The notes under the pieces: generated by a model
Databases searched by the model: none
What the model was told of the DNA's origin: nothing
What the model saw: only the letters and a program-made list of their open reading frames with translations
Assembly: GCF_036884655.1 (NCBI RefSeq)
Contig: NC_088342.1
Location: 11,886,501 to 11,950,500 of the forward strand
DNA length: 64,000 bases
Source of the DNA: Musa acuminata AAA Group
Taxonomy: Eukaryota; Streptophyta; Magnoliopsida; Zingiberales; Musaceae
Direction: 5' to 3'
Position numbers and translations under genes: made by a program
In this document: positions 9,413 through 21,111 of the stretch, piece by piece
Position numbering within the stretch: position 1 is the first letter of the stretch
Layout of the letters: every line of letters starts with the position of its first letter

Positions 9413-12400
9413 GATGATGACAACTAATTGATGACTAACGGAGTTAACCTTAACTCCCCGGAGTTTAACCAAACTCCCCCTATCAATATGCCATTGATAG
9501 AACACTTGAAGTATCCCAAATCCAAGTAACATTCATCACATGTTATGAAAAACATTTAAACCATCATGCAAATATATATAAAATATTCAATTCAATGCAT
9601 GAAGTCATCAATATACTTCTCCCCCTATGTCATCAACAAAAAGGAGAAGTAGCTCTAGCTATTTTAAAAGATATGCAAGTTTTTACAACATGAAGTTAGA
9701 TTTTCATCACAACATATAAGCACAAAAGTATAGCTAGATTCTTAAGTTCAATCATGGCAATTCAACACTTGAATTTTTGTGCAAGATTGCACTTTGCTTT
9801 TCTTTGCAAGTAACAATATTTATGATGTTTGTAGCAAATTTCTTCATTACAATGATCGAGCTAGCAAATTCTTCATTCAAGTGTGCAAGCTAGCCATAAC
9901 TTTCTCCCCCTTTGTCAATGTCAAAAAGAAGGAGAGGAACCAATGATTTAGACTTTTACATCAACTTTGCATCAATCAATATTTCAATCATCACATGATG
10001 CATATAAGACAATAATGCAAAGAAATCATTTCATGAAGGATATCAATGTGAAATTTCACCAAGGATCACATGATACAATCGCAAATCATGATATCATTAT
10101 GCGATACATCATGAGATGGTAATTTATCATATTAATGAAAGATATCAATTGTTAAATATGATATGATAATAGTCTCAAAAATTTCAATTTGTGATACATG
10201 TGATACATTGCGATACACTAAAAAATTTAATGCGATGCTTTTAAGGATATCAACCTATTTTTAATACAAAGCATGGCAAGAGCAATTATATTGGAAGTTT
10301 TCTAAGTTTTGCATTTTTTGCTTCTTTCGAGATAGCAATTCTTTGCTTCTCTACAAGCTAGCAACTTTTACGATATGCAAGTTTTACTATATACAGGCTA
10401 GCAAATTTAAAGATGTGCAAGTTGGCATATTTGCTTTTCTTTGCAATGTGTATGATAGTATTTCTTTGCAATGTGCTAGCAAATTGTCCATCATGCTAGC
10501 TAGCAAATTAAAGATGTTCAAGAAAGCAAGCTCTTTCTTCTCTTCTGAGAAGTGTCATTTTTGCTTCCTTAGCAAAATACCAAACTAGTAAGGGACCATG
10601 TTTTACATGAGGCAAGCAAACAATTTGGCAAGTGTTACATTTGTATCTTTTCTTTAGATATGCAAGAAAGTAAGCAAGTTTTTACATTTTCTTGACTTGT
10701 GCAATGTAGCTAATTTCTCTTTGAGATGACCCTTTACATCAATTCAAGATAGCACATTAGCAACTCTTTCTCTCCCTTTGTCATTGGCAAAAAGAAAGGA
10801 AGATTCAAGTCATGAATATCAAAATAATAATTTTATCATGAATATTTCATCATTGCGTGCATCATTATTACATGCATAATACCAAATCATCACATATATT
10901 TTCAAAACATATAAACTCATCATTATATGCATGATTCCAAATCATCACTCATATCATTTCAATCATTGTTTCAATCATCACTATAACTCATCATGCACAA
11001 AATGTAAAATCATCTAACATGATACAAACATTTATTTTTAAAATATTTATCACTATTTTCATGTATGATAATAAAGTATTCATGATACTGAACATTAAGT
11101 CAACAATGATTCATTTTATTAAATCTCTTCTTTTTATAAATAACAAAAATTGTAGGTGTACAAAGAAGAGATTGTGAAAAATAAAATCTCAAGTAGTAAA
11201 TCCAAGAAGTCAAGATCATAATTCGAATACAAACTCATTCAAATTCAAATCGTCAAATTTATCAAAATCTCAACATTACTTTCAAGAGATTCAAAATGGT
11301 ATACATAGACTTATCATAAAGCAAATTAATTTTCAATCATCACACAAGGCATTTAAAGAATTTTTGAAACATAGGAGAATGATTAATTTAAGCATGCAAT
11401 GTTTCAATCAAATTCAAGTTATGAATACCAATACTTTCATATTGTGAGTATCAATTCATGAATACCAAAAGATATTATTTGTGATTCCAATTTTGCAAGA
11501 TCAAGATTATGATTTAGATAAAACTCATTCAAATCAAATCGTTAACTTGAAATTCATAATCAAGTCATCAAAATCAATTTCGAGATTCACAAAATATCAT
11601 GAAATCATTAATCTCGATCAGATGAGAAAATCATTTTTTAAGTGATTCTTTTTCATCTAAGCATGCCTTAGTCATTATATGCCAAATCAAGATAAGCATG
11701 AAAGTTCAAGACATAAAGGTAAAATCTTATAAAACAATTCATCAAGCAAGATTTTAAACATCTATTTTCAAGCCAGAGTAAGTCAAGGATTCAATTATCT
11801 CATGTCATGAATTCCAACAGGCATCTCAAATTATCAACATCACATTAAAAAGATATTTCAAAAAGATATATCGATAAGTGATTCATTTGTTTCATTTCAT
11901 TTTCAGAAGATTCTCCTCTTTGGTAAATAAATCTAGGAGAACAAAATGAATTAAGGGAGATATAACATGATTGAAGAATTGAACATGATTCATATTTAAA
12001 ATGTGTCTCATGTCATAAGTATGAATCAAGCATTTATGAAATCCAAAATCATCCTCAAAGTCGCATTCAATAAATTCATACATGACAAGCATAGATTTAT
12101 TAAAAAATCAATAAGATAGAGGATCGCATTTCATTTTTATAAATTTCTATTCATGTGATTTGCTTCTTATAAGCATGCCTTTACCTTTAATAAAATAAGT
12201 GTCAACATTTAAGATGGAAAGGTAAATTTCGTAAAACAAATCATCAAGCATGATTCCATGATAATATCCTTTTAATATCTTGATATTCATCATCAAGTAT
12301 GATTTCAAAAAGTATGTTCAAGAGAAATCATTAAGACCAAATGCATGAAACACTCATTTATTTTCAAAATATTCATCATGTTTATTTTCATGAGATTCAC

Positions 12401-12966
12401 AAGATTGGTAAAATAAATTCATTAATCTCAATAGGATAGAAATTTCATTTCCATTTCATACAATTGATTTCATGTGAGGGTATTCAAATCTTTTGTGAAA
12501 ACATATATCATCATTTAAAATCGAAACATAACTTTCGTCATGAAGCCGTCAAGACTAAACACATCATGATATCACATCTATCATCAAAAGACTATCAAGA
12601 AATTCATATATAGATGTACATGCACTATGTCATGGGAATGTCATCTTAATTCGTCATAAAAACGATTAGATCAAAAACATGTTAATCTAAAATGAGAGTT
12701 TCAAATCAACATTTACTTCAAAATCTCATGCATGACATAAAATCATCAAGATACACATGCATAGATTAATCCTAAGCATTATCACATATCATATAATTAT
12801 CATCCCTAATGTTGCATACATCATTCAACATTTCAAAACATAACATGCATGAAACCTTAGCATATATTTTTCATGATCAAATTTTTAATTTTTCAAAGAT
12901 GCTAAAAAGAAAAATAATTTTTTATTTCCTATTCCTACTATCTAAATTAAGCACTCATGAAAAACT
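9413..12966 (-). other. AT-rich non-coding interior of copy 2
   Basis: No supported coding frame. PPT-like motifs, reversed, occur near 9621-9632, 9901-9912 and 10770-10780. Inverted repeats lie at 9441-9456 and 9461-9476. GCAA-type quasi-repeats occupy about 10320-10740. The rest is ATCAT/TTTCA-rich filler similar to the other copies, but about 1 kb longer. Confidence 0.7.
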
Positions 12967-13926
12967 TCAAGTAATTTTAAAATAATTCAAGAGAGTTGAG
13001 TTACTTACCTTATAATCGAAGCCCGCCAAAGCCCAATTCGTCGTTTCACCTTTGGAAGTTCTTGATTCATCCTTGGTTGCCTTCCTATTCTTTGGCCTCT
13101 TCCTTCGTTCAAATTCATTGTTTATTTTAGATTTTTATTTAATAAACTTATTAAGATTTAGTGTTCGAAGTTCAAGTTCATCATTGTCCTCATCACTTGA
13201 GTCATCGCTCAAGTGGTATTCATTTGTCCGGAGTTCCAAATCCTTCCTATTCTTTGGAAGGTGGTTCAAGTGCACATCGGGTTCAAAATGTTCTAAAAGT
13301 TTCATTTCATAGGTCATTAATGACCCGATTAATTCTTCTAATAGAAAATCATTTAAATTTTTTATCTCTTGTATTACGGTTATTTTAGGATCCCACCCTT
13401 TTGGAAGGGATCTTAAGATCTTACTTACGAGATCAAAATTCGAAAAAGATTTACTAAGAACTCTTAGATTATTGACGACATCCGTGAAACGGGTGTACAT
13501 GTCGCCTATAGTCTCGCTTGGTTGTATTCGAAAAAGCTCAAAATCATGCAATAAAATGTTAACTTTCGAGTCTTTGACTCTACTAGTTCCCTCGTGCGTG
13601 ATTTCAAGTGTTTGCCAAATATCAAAAGTCGTTTCACATATAGAAACCCGATTAAACTCGTTTTTGTCTAAGGCGCAAAACAAGGCATTCATAGCCTTTG
13701 CGTTTAAAGAAAAATACTTCTTCTCCAAATCTGACCATTCGTTCATCAGTTTAGAGGGAAGTTGAAAACCGTTTTCAATAATATTCCATAAATCCAAATT
13801 CATAGAAATCAAGAAAACTCTCATTCGAGTTTTCCAATAAGTGTAGTCCAATCCGTTAAACAACGGTGGACGAACAACCGAGAAGCCCTCTTGAAAGCCA
13901 TGAAGAGTCATTTCTCTAGGGTGCAA
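12967..13926 (-). pseudogene. Sirevirus-type gag, one nonsense codon
   Basis: It starts at ATG 13926 (MHPREMTLHGFQEGFSVVRP), with a second ATG eight codons... downstream that corresponds to the start of copy 3. It has the FNGLDYTYWKTRMRVFL core typical of copia Gags, then LEKKYFSLNAKAMNALFCAL and GDMYTRFTDVVNNL. An in-frame TAA at 13135-13137 interrupts it, after which the same frame continues to a TGA at 12967-12969, about 320 codons in all. There is no CCHC knuckle. The C-terminal residues lie on AAG/GTAAGT, a consensus plant splice donor. Gag packages element RNA into virus-like particles. Confidence 0.88.
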
Positions 13927-13947
13927 ATCCGAAATGAGAAATACCAG

Positions 13948-13959
13948 GCTCTGATACCA
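13948..13959 (-). promoter_or_regulatory. tRNA-Met primer-binding site
   Basis: Read on the - strand the sequence is TGGTATCAGAGC, two nucleotides after the LTR end CCTAACA. It matches the 3' end of initiator tRNA-Met, the usual minus-strand primer for copia elements. A second partial copy, GCTCTGATACC, lies at 13976-13986 inside the LTR. Confidence 0.9.
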
Positions 13960-13961
13960 AT

Positions 13962-15051
13962 TGTTAGGATCAAGGGCTCTGATACCGGGCTCTCAGGTGT
14001 ACAACCGTCTGGCAGCTCGGAGACTGAGCCTCTAGGCAGTGCCACGGCCTGACAGGAGCGGTTGCACCACCCAATCTCACTCGGAGACTAAGCCCAAGCG
14101 GTGCCACCGCCGACTGGGGCGGTTCCACCACCCAGCTTTCCTGGGAGACCATCTCTTGGGCGGTGCCACCGCCGACCGTAGTGGTGCCACCACTTGGCAG
14201 GAATTCTGATCCGAATGGGTTGATCCATTCGACCCAATTTGGGTCTATCAAGGGCCCAATTGCCCCCATATTAAGTTAATGGGATCACCTCTCATTCCTA
14301 ACTTAATCTATATGCCAACTACGATATTTCTTAAGACATTTACTATAACTTGCTCCGGTGCGTCAATCGCTTCTTCCGGCGAGCTTCTGACGAACTTCCG
14401 GTGAACATCCGACGAGCCTTCGGTGATGCTCTAGCGGACTTCCGGCCAACTCCTGGACTTGCAACGATCCACTTGGCGAGTTCCGATGAGCTTCTTTGGC
14501 AAGCTCCTAGACTTCTCATATTTGTTCTCGCAGAACCTCCGACGACCATTCGGACTTCCGTCGAACTCTCGAACCCCCAATGTGATCAAGGTCTTGACTC
14601 CGGCACAACTCCTGCTGCATGTCTTTCTTCCATGGTAGTTAATCTTGCACATGTAAAACAAAACTTCGATCGAGATAATTAATCCTAAGCAATTAACCAA
14701 GTTGTCCGGCATATCATTGGTCCCTCGACGCTTCGTTCGATTATTCGGCGCATCGTCCTCTCTTGCTGCCTATTGCCCAATCAGCCAGTTGACTCCGCAA
14801 CTCTGATATCCTTGGCACAATACCCGCTCTTCTTGGCCCGATGCCCGAGTCAACGGCCCGAAGCATTCTATCGATACGCCGACCGATCCACCGGCCCGAC
14901 GTCCAATCTTCTGACATGTTCCTCCAGCACAACATGATTTTTCATGCTTTAATTGTCTCATCTTGATCGAAGCATCCTGCATCACTCAAAATGCAGATTA
15001 AAACATAAACACATATCAAGTGGTTTCATCATCAAAATATGAGATTCAACA
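13962..15051 (-). repeat. 5' LTR of copy 2 (subfamily A, internally deleted)
   Basis: It begins on the + strand with TGTTAGGATCAAG and ends GAGATTCAACA. After only 13 bp it jumps to GGCTCTGATACCGGGCTCTC and then to the GGTGCCACCGCC array (about 14035-14200). The whole R-U5 part, about 700 bp including the TATA box and leader, is missing. The remainder matches subfamily A (59600-60428) better than the partner LTR at 7715-9398. Confidence 0.85.
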
Positions 15052-16130
15052 CCAAGATTGTGACACAAACTACTCATACATGAAGGTGGAATTTCCGAGA
15101 TGGAAAGATGGAGATCCGACCAGTTGGATCTCTAGGGCAGAAAATTTTTTTCATTTTCATAGAACTCTAGAAGAATCCAAGGTGGAAATAGCCTCAATCC
15201 AATTAGAGAGAGATGCAATCCAATGGTATGATTGGTACGAAACATTCCACGAAGTTCCTTCATGGGAGTAGTTCAAAAGAGGGCTTATTATTCGATTCGG
15301 CCTATCAGAATATAAGAATGTTGATGGACAGCTCGTCAAAATTCATTAGACTTCTACAGTATTGGAATATCATAGCAAGTTTGAAAGATTATCAAATCAA
15401 GCTAGGGATTGGTCAGAACGAAAACTTTTGGGTATATTTATCGAAGGGCTTATTCCAGAGATCCGGTGTGAAGTTAAGGCTCGTCAACCCCGCACTATGA
15501 TAGGTGCTTTCTCATTCGCACATCTACATGAGAAAAATATTAGCAAGGAAATATCAGCAAGGGGTTTGTACTTGATGAAAAGTGGAGTATGGAGCACCAA
15601 TGTAAACAACGGCAACATATGATGATTGAGCCAATTGGAGAGAAACCGAAAGCAGAAGAGTTGGACTCCGATTATGAAGGTGTGGAAACTGATGAAGATA
15701 GTGAAGCCATCACACATACAGTGCATGCATTGGCTGGCTATGCTAACCTACAAACTATAAAAATCAGAGGAACTTTGAAGCATCAGCCTGTCACTATGTT
15801 GATTGATACGTGTAGCACTAATAATTTTATGGACAGGAAAGTTACAGCCTGATTAGCTTACCACATTGAAGGCTGTGATAGATTTGAAGTAAAGATTGCT
15901 AATGGACGGATTTTAACTTGTGATAGCAAAGGCCAGGAGTTTCTTGCAATGATTACTACACTGAAAGACTGACCTGTTGCTTACACTGTCAAAAAGTGGA
16001 GACCATACTTACTTGATCAACGGGTTGTGATGCGTTGTAGATAGCCTATGATTGAAGTACTGAAAGAGAAGCTCCTTGAGATTGATGCTACTTAGCCTTA
16101 AGGACAAGGTTGATTTGAAGAGGGAGGAAC
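15052..16130 (+). pseudogene. Chromovirus (Ty3/gypsy) gag-protease remnant, deleted
   Basis: A broken frame shows a retrotransposon Gag domain (VEFPRWKDGDPTSWISRAE, IQWYDWYE, FERLSNQARDWSE) homologous to the Gag at 50953-51570, with stops and shifts around 15270 and 15350. The protease region follows (HALAGYANLQTIKIRG, QPVTMLIDTCSTNNF); the catalytic DTGS is mutated to DTCS. A large deletion then joins this to a short RNase H piece (KKWRPYLL, about 15990) and the gag-pol terminus before the polypurine tract (about 16114-16130). Reverse transcriptase and integrase are missing. Confidence 0.83.
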
Positions 16131-16322
16131 TGTTAGGACCCTTTTTCTGAGCTTTTGAATAATGTTTATTGAGTCTGTTTAGTTCAGTTGTTTATTGAGT
16201 CATTTTGGTTCAGTTAGAGTCAGGTAAAGGTTTATTTAATATGTATTTATTATTAGAGTCCAAGTCCAAGTGGACTCTGGGTGGAACTCTATAAATAGTG
16301 ATGTAATCCTTTCTTTTCGAAA

Positions 16323-16341
16323 TCAATCAATCAATCAATCA
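16323..16341 (+). repeat. (TCAA)n microsatellite
   Basis: About five TCAA units lie just downstream of the LTR TATA box. The relative at 48820-48840 has only one or two units. Confidence 0.85.
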
Positions 16342-16371
16342 ATGAAATGTTATTCCACTCTATGGACAAAC

Positions 16372-16486
16372 CCTAGGAGGTCGATCCCCTCGAAGTGATC
16401 AAGGAGGCTGATCCCCTCGAAGTGATCAAGGAGAGCCGATCCCCTCGAAGCGATTAAGGAGGCCAATCCCCTATAAGCGATCATTA
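16372..16486 (+). repeat. ~31-bp tandem repeats in LTR R-U5
   Basis: Four imperfect units contain GGAGG-CCGATCCCCTCGAAG-GATCAA. The sister LTRs carry three units (about 48867-48950) and four reversed units (about 57163-57312). Each unit contains a GATC...GATC near-palindrome. Confidence 0.8.
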
Positions 16487-16600
16487 TCATTCTCTTTTCT
16501 TCCCTTTCTTCCATGATAAAACCTTAGGGTCTTATCATTTGGTATCAGAACATCCTCATTTCTTCCCTTTCTTTTACGATAAGACTTTAGAGTCTTATCA

Positions 16601-17385
16601 TCCTTACATGGGCCTAATTGCCCCTAATTGGGTTGGCCCAAATCCAAACCCAATTACGTACTAACTACAATTCCTAAGACATATTCTAAGCTAAACAAGT
16701 CTGTAAATCTAGTTTCTTTCGGCGAGATTCCGACGATCTTCCGGCGAACTTCCGACGATCTCTCACAAATGTTCTAATGGACTCCCGGCAAGCTCCTAGA
16801 CTTCACGATGATCTTCTTGGCGAGTTCCGACGAGCTTTTCTGGCAAGCTCCGAGACTTCTCGGCTAGTTTTGATAGAACTTCTGACGAACATATGGACTT
16901 CCGACGAACTCTCGAACTCCCAACAAAATCGCGTCCTTGACTCTAGGACTCCATTTTACTTTATGCCTTACTATTGTAGTTAATTCTGCATATGTAAAAT
17001 ATACTTTGATCTAGACAATTAATACTAAGTATTAATCATGTTGTCCGGCATGTCATTGGTCCCTCGATACTTCGTCCGATTCTTTAGCGCATCGTCCTCT
17101 CTTGCGGCTTATTGCCCAATTGGCCAGTTGACTCAGCAACTCCAATATCCTTGGCACAATATCCACTCTTCTTGGCCCGATGCCCAAATCCATGGCCCGA
17201 AGCCTTTTGTCGATACGTCGATCGATCCTCCAGCCCGACGTCCAATCTTCTGACATGTTTTCCTCCGGCCCAACATGATTCTTCAGCTTTAATTTTCTCA
17301 TCCTGATCGAAGCATCCTACATCACTCAAAACACAAATCAAATCATAAACACAATTATCAATTGGTCAAAATTCGAGATTCAATA
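16601..17385 (-). repeat. Sirevirus-like LTR fragment, A/B mosaic
   Basis: The right end GAGATTCAATA corresponds to the LTR terminus with its CA mutated to TA. The left end is truncated. The left half (CTAAGC...CTGTAAATC) resembles subfamily B at 8640, while the right half (GGCCAGTTGACTC, CTTCTTGGCCCGATGCCC) resembles subfamily A at 14770-14850. It abuts Sirevirus reverse-transcriptase codons at 17386. Confidence 0.75.
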
Positions 17386-18673
17386 GTAACCTTCGCTCTT
17401 GTGGTTAAACTTGAAGCCATAAGGATTCTCCTTGCCTATGCTAGTTGTAATAATTTTAAGCCATTTCAAATGGATGTTATAAGTGATTTTCTTAATGGCT
17501 TCATTTTCGAAGAAGTTTATATTGAACAACCACCCGGATTTGAGAATATTATTTTTCCAAATCATGTTTTTAAGTTGTCTAAGACTCTCTATGGTTTGAA
17601 ACAAGCAATAAGGGCTTGGTTTGAGAGAGTTCCTTTCTAATTAAGAATGATTTTTTGAAAGACAAGGTTGATACCACATTATTTATTAAATATTTTAAAA
17701 ATAATTTTCTTATAGTTTAAATTTATATTGATGATATTATTTTTTGTTCTACGAATGAGTCGTTATACGAATATTTTGCCAAAAGTATGAGCCAAGAATT
17801 TGAAATGAGCTTAATGGGTGAATTAACTATTTTCTTATGATTGCAAATTAAACAACTAAGTAATGAAATTTTTGTGAGTCAAACTAAATATGCTTTAAAT
17901 CTATTAAAATGGTTCAATATAGATAGTTTTAAGGCTATTAACACACCAATGAGTATTTCTACAAAGTTAGATATGGAACATGATAGAGAAAATTTTGATC
18001 AAAAAACTTATAGGGGTATGATAGGTAGTTTATTATCTCTCACCGCACATAGATCGGATATTATGTTTAGTATTGGATTATATGCTAGATTTCAATCTAA
18101 TCCCAAGCAATCTCACCGAAAAGCCATTAAGAGGATTTTTAAATACCTAAAAGGAACTCCTAATCTAGGATTATGGTATCCAAAATCCAAAAACTTTGAA
18201 TAATTGCTTATGCCGATGCAGATTTTGCTGAATGTAGAGTAGATAGAAAAAGCACATCAATAATATGTTAACTCTTAGGTCATGCACTTGTCTCTTGATC
18301 TTCCAAGGAACAAAACTCAATTGCATTATCTATAGTCGAAGTTGAGTATATAGAAGTAGGTGCATGTTGTGCTCAAGTTATATGGATAAAAAACACATTA
18401 GAAGATTATAAAATTCACTTAAAAAATATACCTATAAAATGTGATAACACTAGTGCAATATGTTTAATAAAAAATATCATTCAACACTCTAGAACAAAAA
18501 ATATTGACATTATGTATCATTTTATTAGAGATCATATTAATAACCATGATATATCTTTAGAATTTATTGATACAAAACATCAATTTGCTGATATTTTTAT
18601 AAAACCTTTAAATGAGAAATAATTTGATTTTATTATAAGAGAATTAGGCATGTTAAATCTTTTAAATGCATGA
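17386..18673 (+). pseudogene. Sirevirus reverse transcriptase-RNase H, broken
   Basis: Fragments in changing frames show the copia reverse transcriptase: LEAIRILLAYASC, FQMDVISDFLNGFI, EVYIEQPPGFEN, KLSKTLYGLKQA, then the catalytic YIDDII at about 17725-17745. Then come QTKYALNLLKWFNID, a KRIFKYLKGTPNLGLWYP connection (17841-18203) and RNase H (DADFAECRVDRKSTS, EVEYIEV, KCDNTSAICL, SRTKNIDI, IDTKHQFADIF). The tail ends at a TGA at 18671-18673. Several stops and frameshifts, and STTEAEY changed to SIVEVEY, make it non-functional. Confidence 0.9.
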
Positions 18674-19766
18674 ATTTCTCTATATATTTTTTAGATTTCT
18701 TGATTTTTCATAATTTAAGTTTTCTTTTTAAATATAGATCATCTCGTTTGTTCCTTTTTCTTGCAATACACGAAAGAAGAGTTTTTCATGGATTTTTGGT
18801 ATGTGATGATCTTTTACATAATAATCATTATTCATGAATTCTTAGTATGTACATTTTGATATTTTATGATGAATCCTTTCTCTTAGTGATAGTTTAAGCT
18901 TGATTCAATGAAACTTATTTTTTATGGATTTGATTTGGTTCATGGATTTAATTTGGTTCAAATCCTTTCATGGATTTGGTTCTTATAACTTGATTTTTCT
19001 TATGATGAATGAATTTCTCCCTTATTCTTCTTCCTCTTCCTCTTATTTTTATGACAAAAGGAAAAAAGAAACTTGTACATCACAAGAAGAACTAAAAAGT
19101 ACTTCACATCTAAAATAAATTTGCTAGTTAACCCATTTCAAGAAGCAAAAGTAGTTATCTTACAAAGTTTTTTTGCTTAACTTCTCATTTTACAAATTTT
19201 ATAGCTTATATAAATGAGTGTAAAATTTACTTGCATAAATTTTTGAATGATTCTCCTTTTTTGTTGATGATAAAGGGGGAGAAATGATGAATGTTTGGAA
19301 TCATAATGTTATATTTGGTATCATGCATGAAGTGATAAATTATTAAAAAATACTTTAGAATCATGGATGTTATGTCCAAAATGATTGAAAATATGAATAC
19401 TTTGATATTATGTATATTATGCCCAAAATGATTAAAAATATGAAAGCCTTGGTATCATGAATGTTATGCCCAAAATGATGGTATCATGGATGAAGTGATG
19501 AATGCTTTAGTATCATATAGGTTATGACTAAAGTAATGTTGATTCGTTATGAAGTGATGAAATTGTGCATGTTATATTTTGATGACTTGAAACTATGATG
19601 ATGCACAATGTATAAAATTTTGATATATTACATTTGATCACTATGATTGAAATTGTTTCACTTGAATTCAAAGTTAATGATTCCTTTTGAATTCAATTTT
19701 GTCTTATCTTAGTATATAGATAGGGGGAGTTAAGATTAACTCTATCATCAATTGGTTGTCATCATC
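18674..19766 (+). other. Sirevirus 3' non-coding region
   Basis: AT-rich sequence with a PPT-like AAAGGGGGAGA at 19272-19282 and a decayed GGAGTTAAGATTAACTC inverted repeat at about 19726-19743. Repeats of ATTATGCCCAAAATGAT-type blocks occur at about 19370-19480. No coding frame is supported. Confidence 0.7.
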
Positions 19767-19780
19767 AAAAAGGGGGAGAT
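19767..19780 (+). promoter_or_regulatory. Polypurine tract
   Basis: AAAAAGGGGGAGAT immediately precedes the LTR start TGTTGAATCTC. Confidence 0.88.
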
Positions 19781-21111
19781 TGTTGAATCTCATATTTTGA
19801 TGATGAAATCAATTGGTGAATTCATGATCTAATCCATATGTTGAAATGCGTGGTGCGGGATTAAATACGATCGTGAGAAAGGCAAAACGATTAAAGAAGA
19901 ATTGATGTTGGGTCAGAGTCCATAATCAGGTATTAGGCCAAATGAATCGGGGGATACACCGAAGGATCGGATGATATAATGAAAGCTCACCGAAAGTTCG
20001 TTGAAAGCTTGTTGGAAGATCGCCGGGAGTTCGTCGGAAGTTTACTAAGAGTTCAGTTGAACAATTGACATACCGGACAACTTAGATTACTTATATCATA
20101 ATTATTTTAATATTAATTATCTTAGTTAGGATTTTAATTTGAATTAGTTATAGGAGAAATCCTACTAACCCAATTGGGGGCCAATTGGGCCCTTAATAGG
20201 GCTGAATTAGGTTGGTTAGATGGCACATTTAACCACTTGGAGCCACATCAGGCGATGGCACCACCCAAACTGGGCGGTGATACCACCTAAGGTTCAGCCT
20301 CCCATGTGGTCTGGGTAGTGGTTCCGCATAGACTGGGCGATGGTACCGTCGGTAGTTAATGCTGCCAGGTGGTGGTACCATCTTATCAAACGGTGGTACC
20401 ACCCTATCAGGCAGTGGTACTGCCATAGCCCGATCTTCGAGGCTCTATCAGGTTGTGTTACTGCCTAGACTGGGCGGTGGTGTCACCTAGTATCAGTTTG
20501 CATTTGCAGACAATGGTACCACCCAGTACTAGCGGTGGTACCACCAGTACCCCGAAAACCCGAGATTAGATACTTTTTTGCTCTATTTTTGAATCCATTA
20601 TGGACTATAAATACCCTAATCTTTCTTGTATGAAAGAACATAAAAAGTGTGAATAAAAGTCTTGAGATTTTGGTTAGAAAGTGTTGAAAAAGTGCTAAGT
20701 GTCCTCCTCTTTCTTCAATCTAAGAGAGGCGTGAGACTTGTAAAAAGTTGTCTCCTAAACGTATAAAAAGGAGAAAGTATTGTAAGAGAGTGGTTGGTCT
20801 TCGTCTATTGAAGAAAGATCACTAGTGGACATCGATGACCTCAATGAAGGAGAAATTAGGAGTGGATGTAGGTCACGACGATCGAACAATTATAAATTTA
20901 GTGTGTGCTCTCCTTTTGTTCTTCATTACTATTGCTCTATGTTTTTAATTGCTTATTATATTTACTTAAAGTGAAACATAGTTTCGTTATCAATTCTAAT
21001 ATAGGTTTCATCGAATCAAGCTTTTTAAAATCATTGAAGTTTTTTGAATCGACAAAATTTTTATCATAAGCAATAATTCACCCCCCTCTTGGTGCCAATT
21101 TGATCGTAACA
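19781..21111 (+). repeat. Sirevirus 3' LTR (1331 bp)
   Basis: It runs from TGTTGAATCTCATAT to GATCGTAACA. The GTACCACC-type array at about 20245-20560 is the counterpart of the palindrome array of the other LTRs but with GGTGGTACCACC as its unit. TATA box TATAAATA is at 20606-20613. The CGGAAGTTCG array is short (about 19980-20050). It forms a third LTR subfamily beside A and B. Confidence 0.87.

Larger units (their letters stand above)
7715..15051 (-). mobile_element. Gag-only Sirevirus-like element, copy 2
   Basis: In minus orientation the order is 5' LTR (13962-15051), primer site (13948-13959), gag (12967-13926), about 3.5 kb of AT-rich non-coding DNA, polypurine tract (9399-9412) and 3' LTR (7715-9398). 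Pol is absent. The two LTRs belong to different subfamilies and differ in length, and the outer flanks (ATTGG left, CCAAG right) do not match. The copy is therefore probably recombinant rather than a single intact insertion. Confidence 0.8.
16131..16600 (+). repeat. Chromovirus LTR with repeated LTR-end/primer-site junction
   Basis: The LTR starts TGTTAGGACCC after GAAGAGGGAGGAAC and first ends at 16537 (GGGTCTTATCA), with TATA box TATAAATA at 16290-16297. It is followed by TTTGGTATCAGAAC, a primer-binding site. The last roughly 50 bp of the LTR then repeat and end again in GTCTTATCA at 16600. Relatives are at 48662-49012 and 56988-57543 (-). Confidence 0.85.
17386..21111 (+). mobile_element. 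Sirevirus (Ty1/copia) 3' half
   Basis: Decayed reverse transcriptase-RNase H, AT-rich 3' region, polypurine tract (19767-19780) and 3' LTR (19781-21111) lie in order on the + strand. The 5' half is missing, replaced by the LTR fragment at 16601-17385. More decayed than 5022-5446, so probably older. Confidence 0.87.

Noticed and set aside
16372..16486. Regular repeats resembling a CRISPR array
   Set aside because: Adjacent units without unique spacers, inside a plant LTR.
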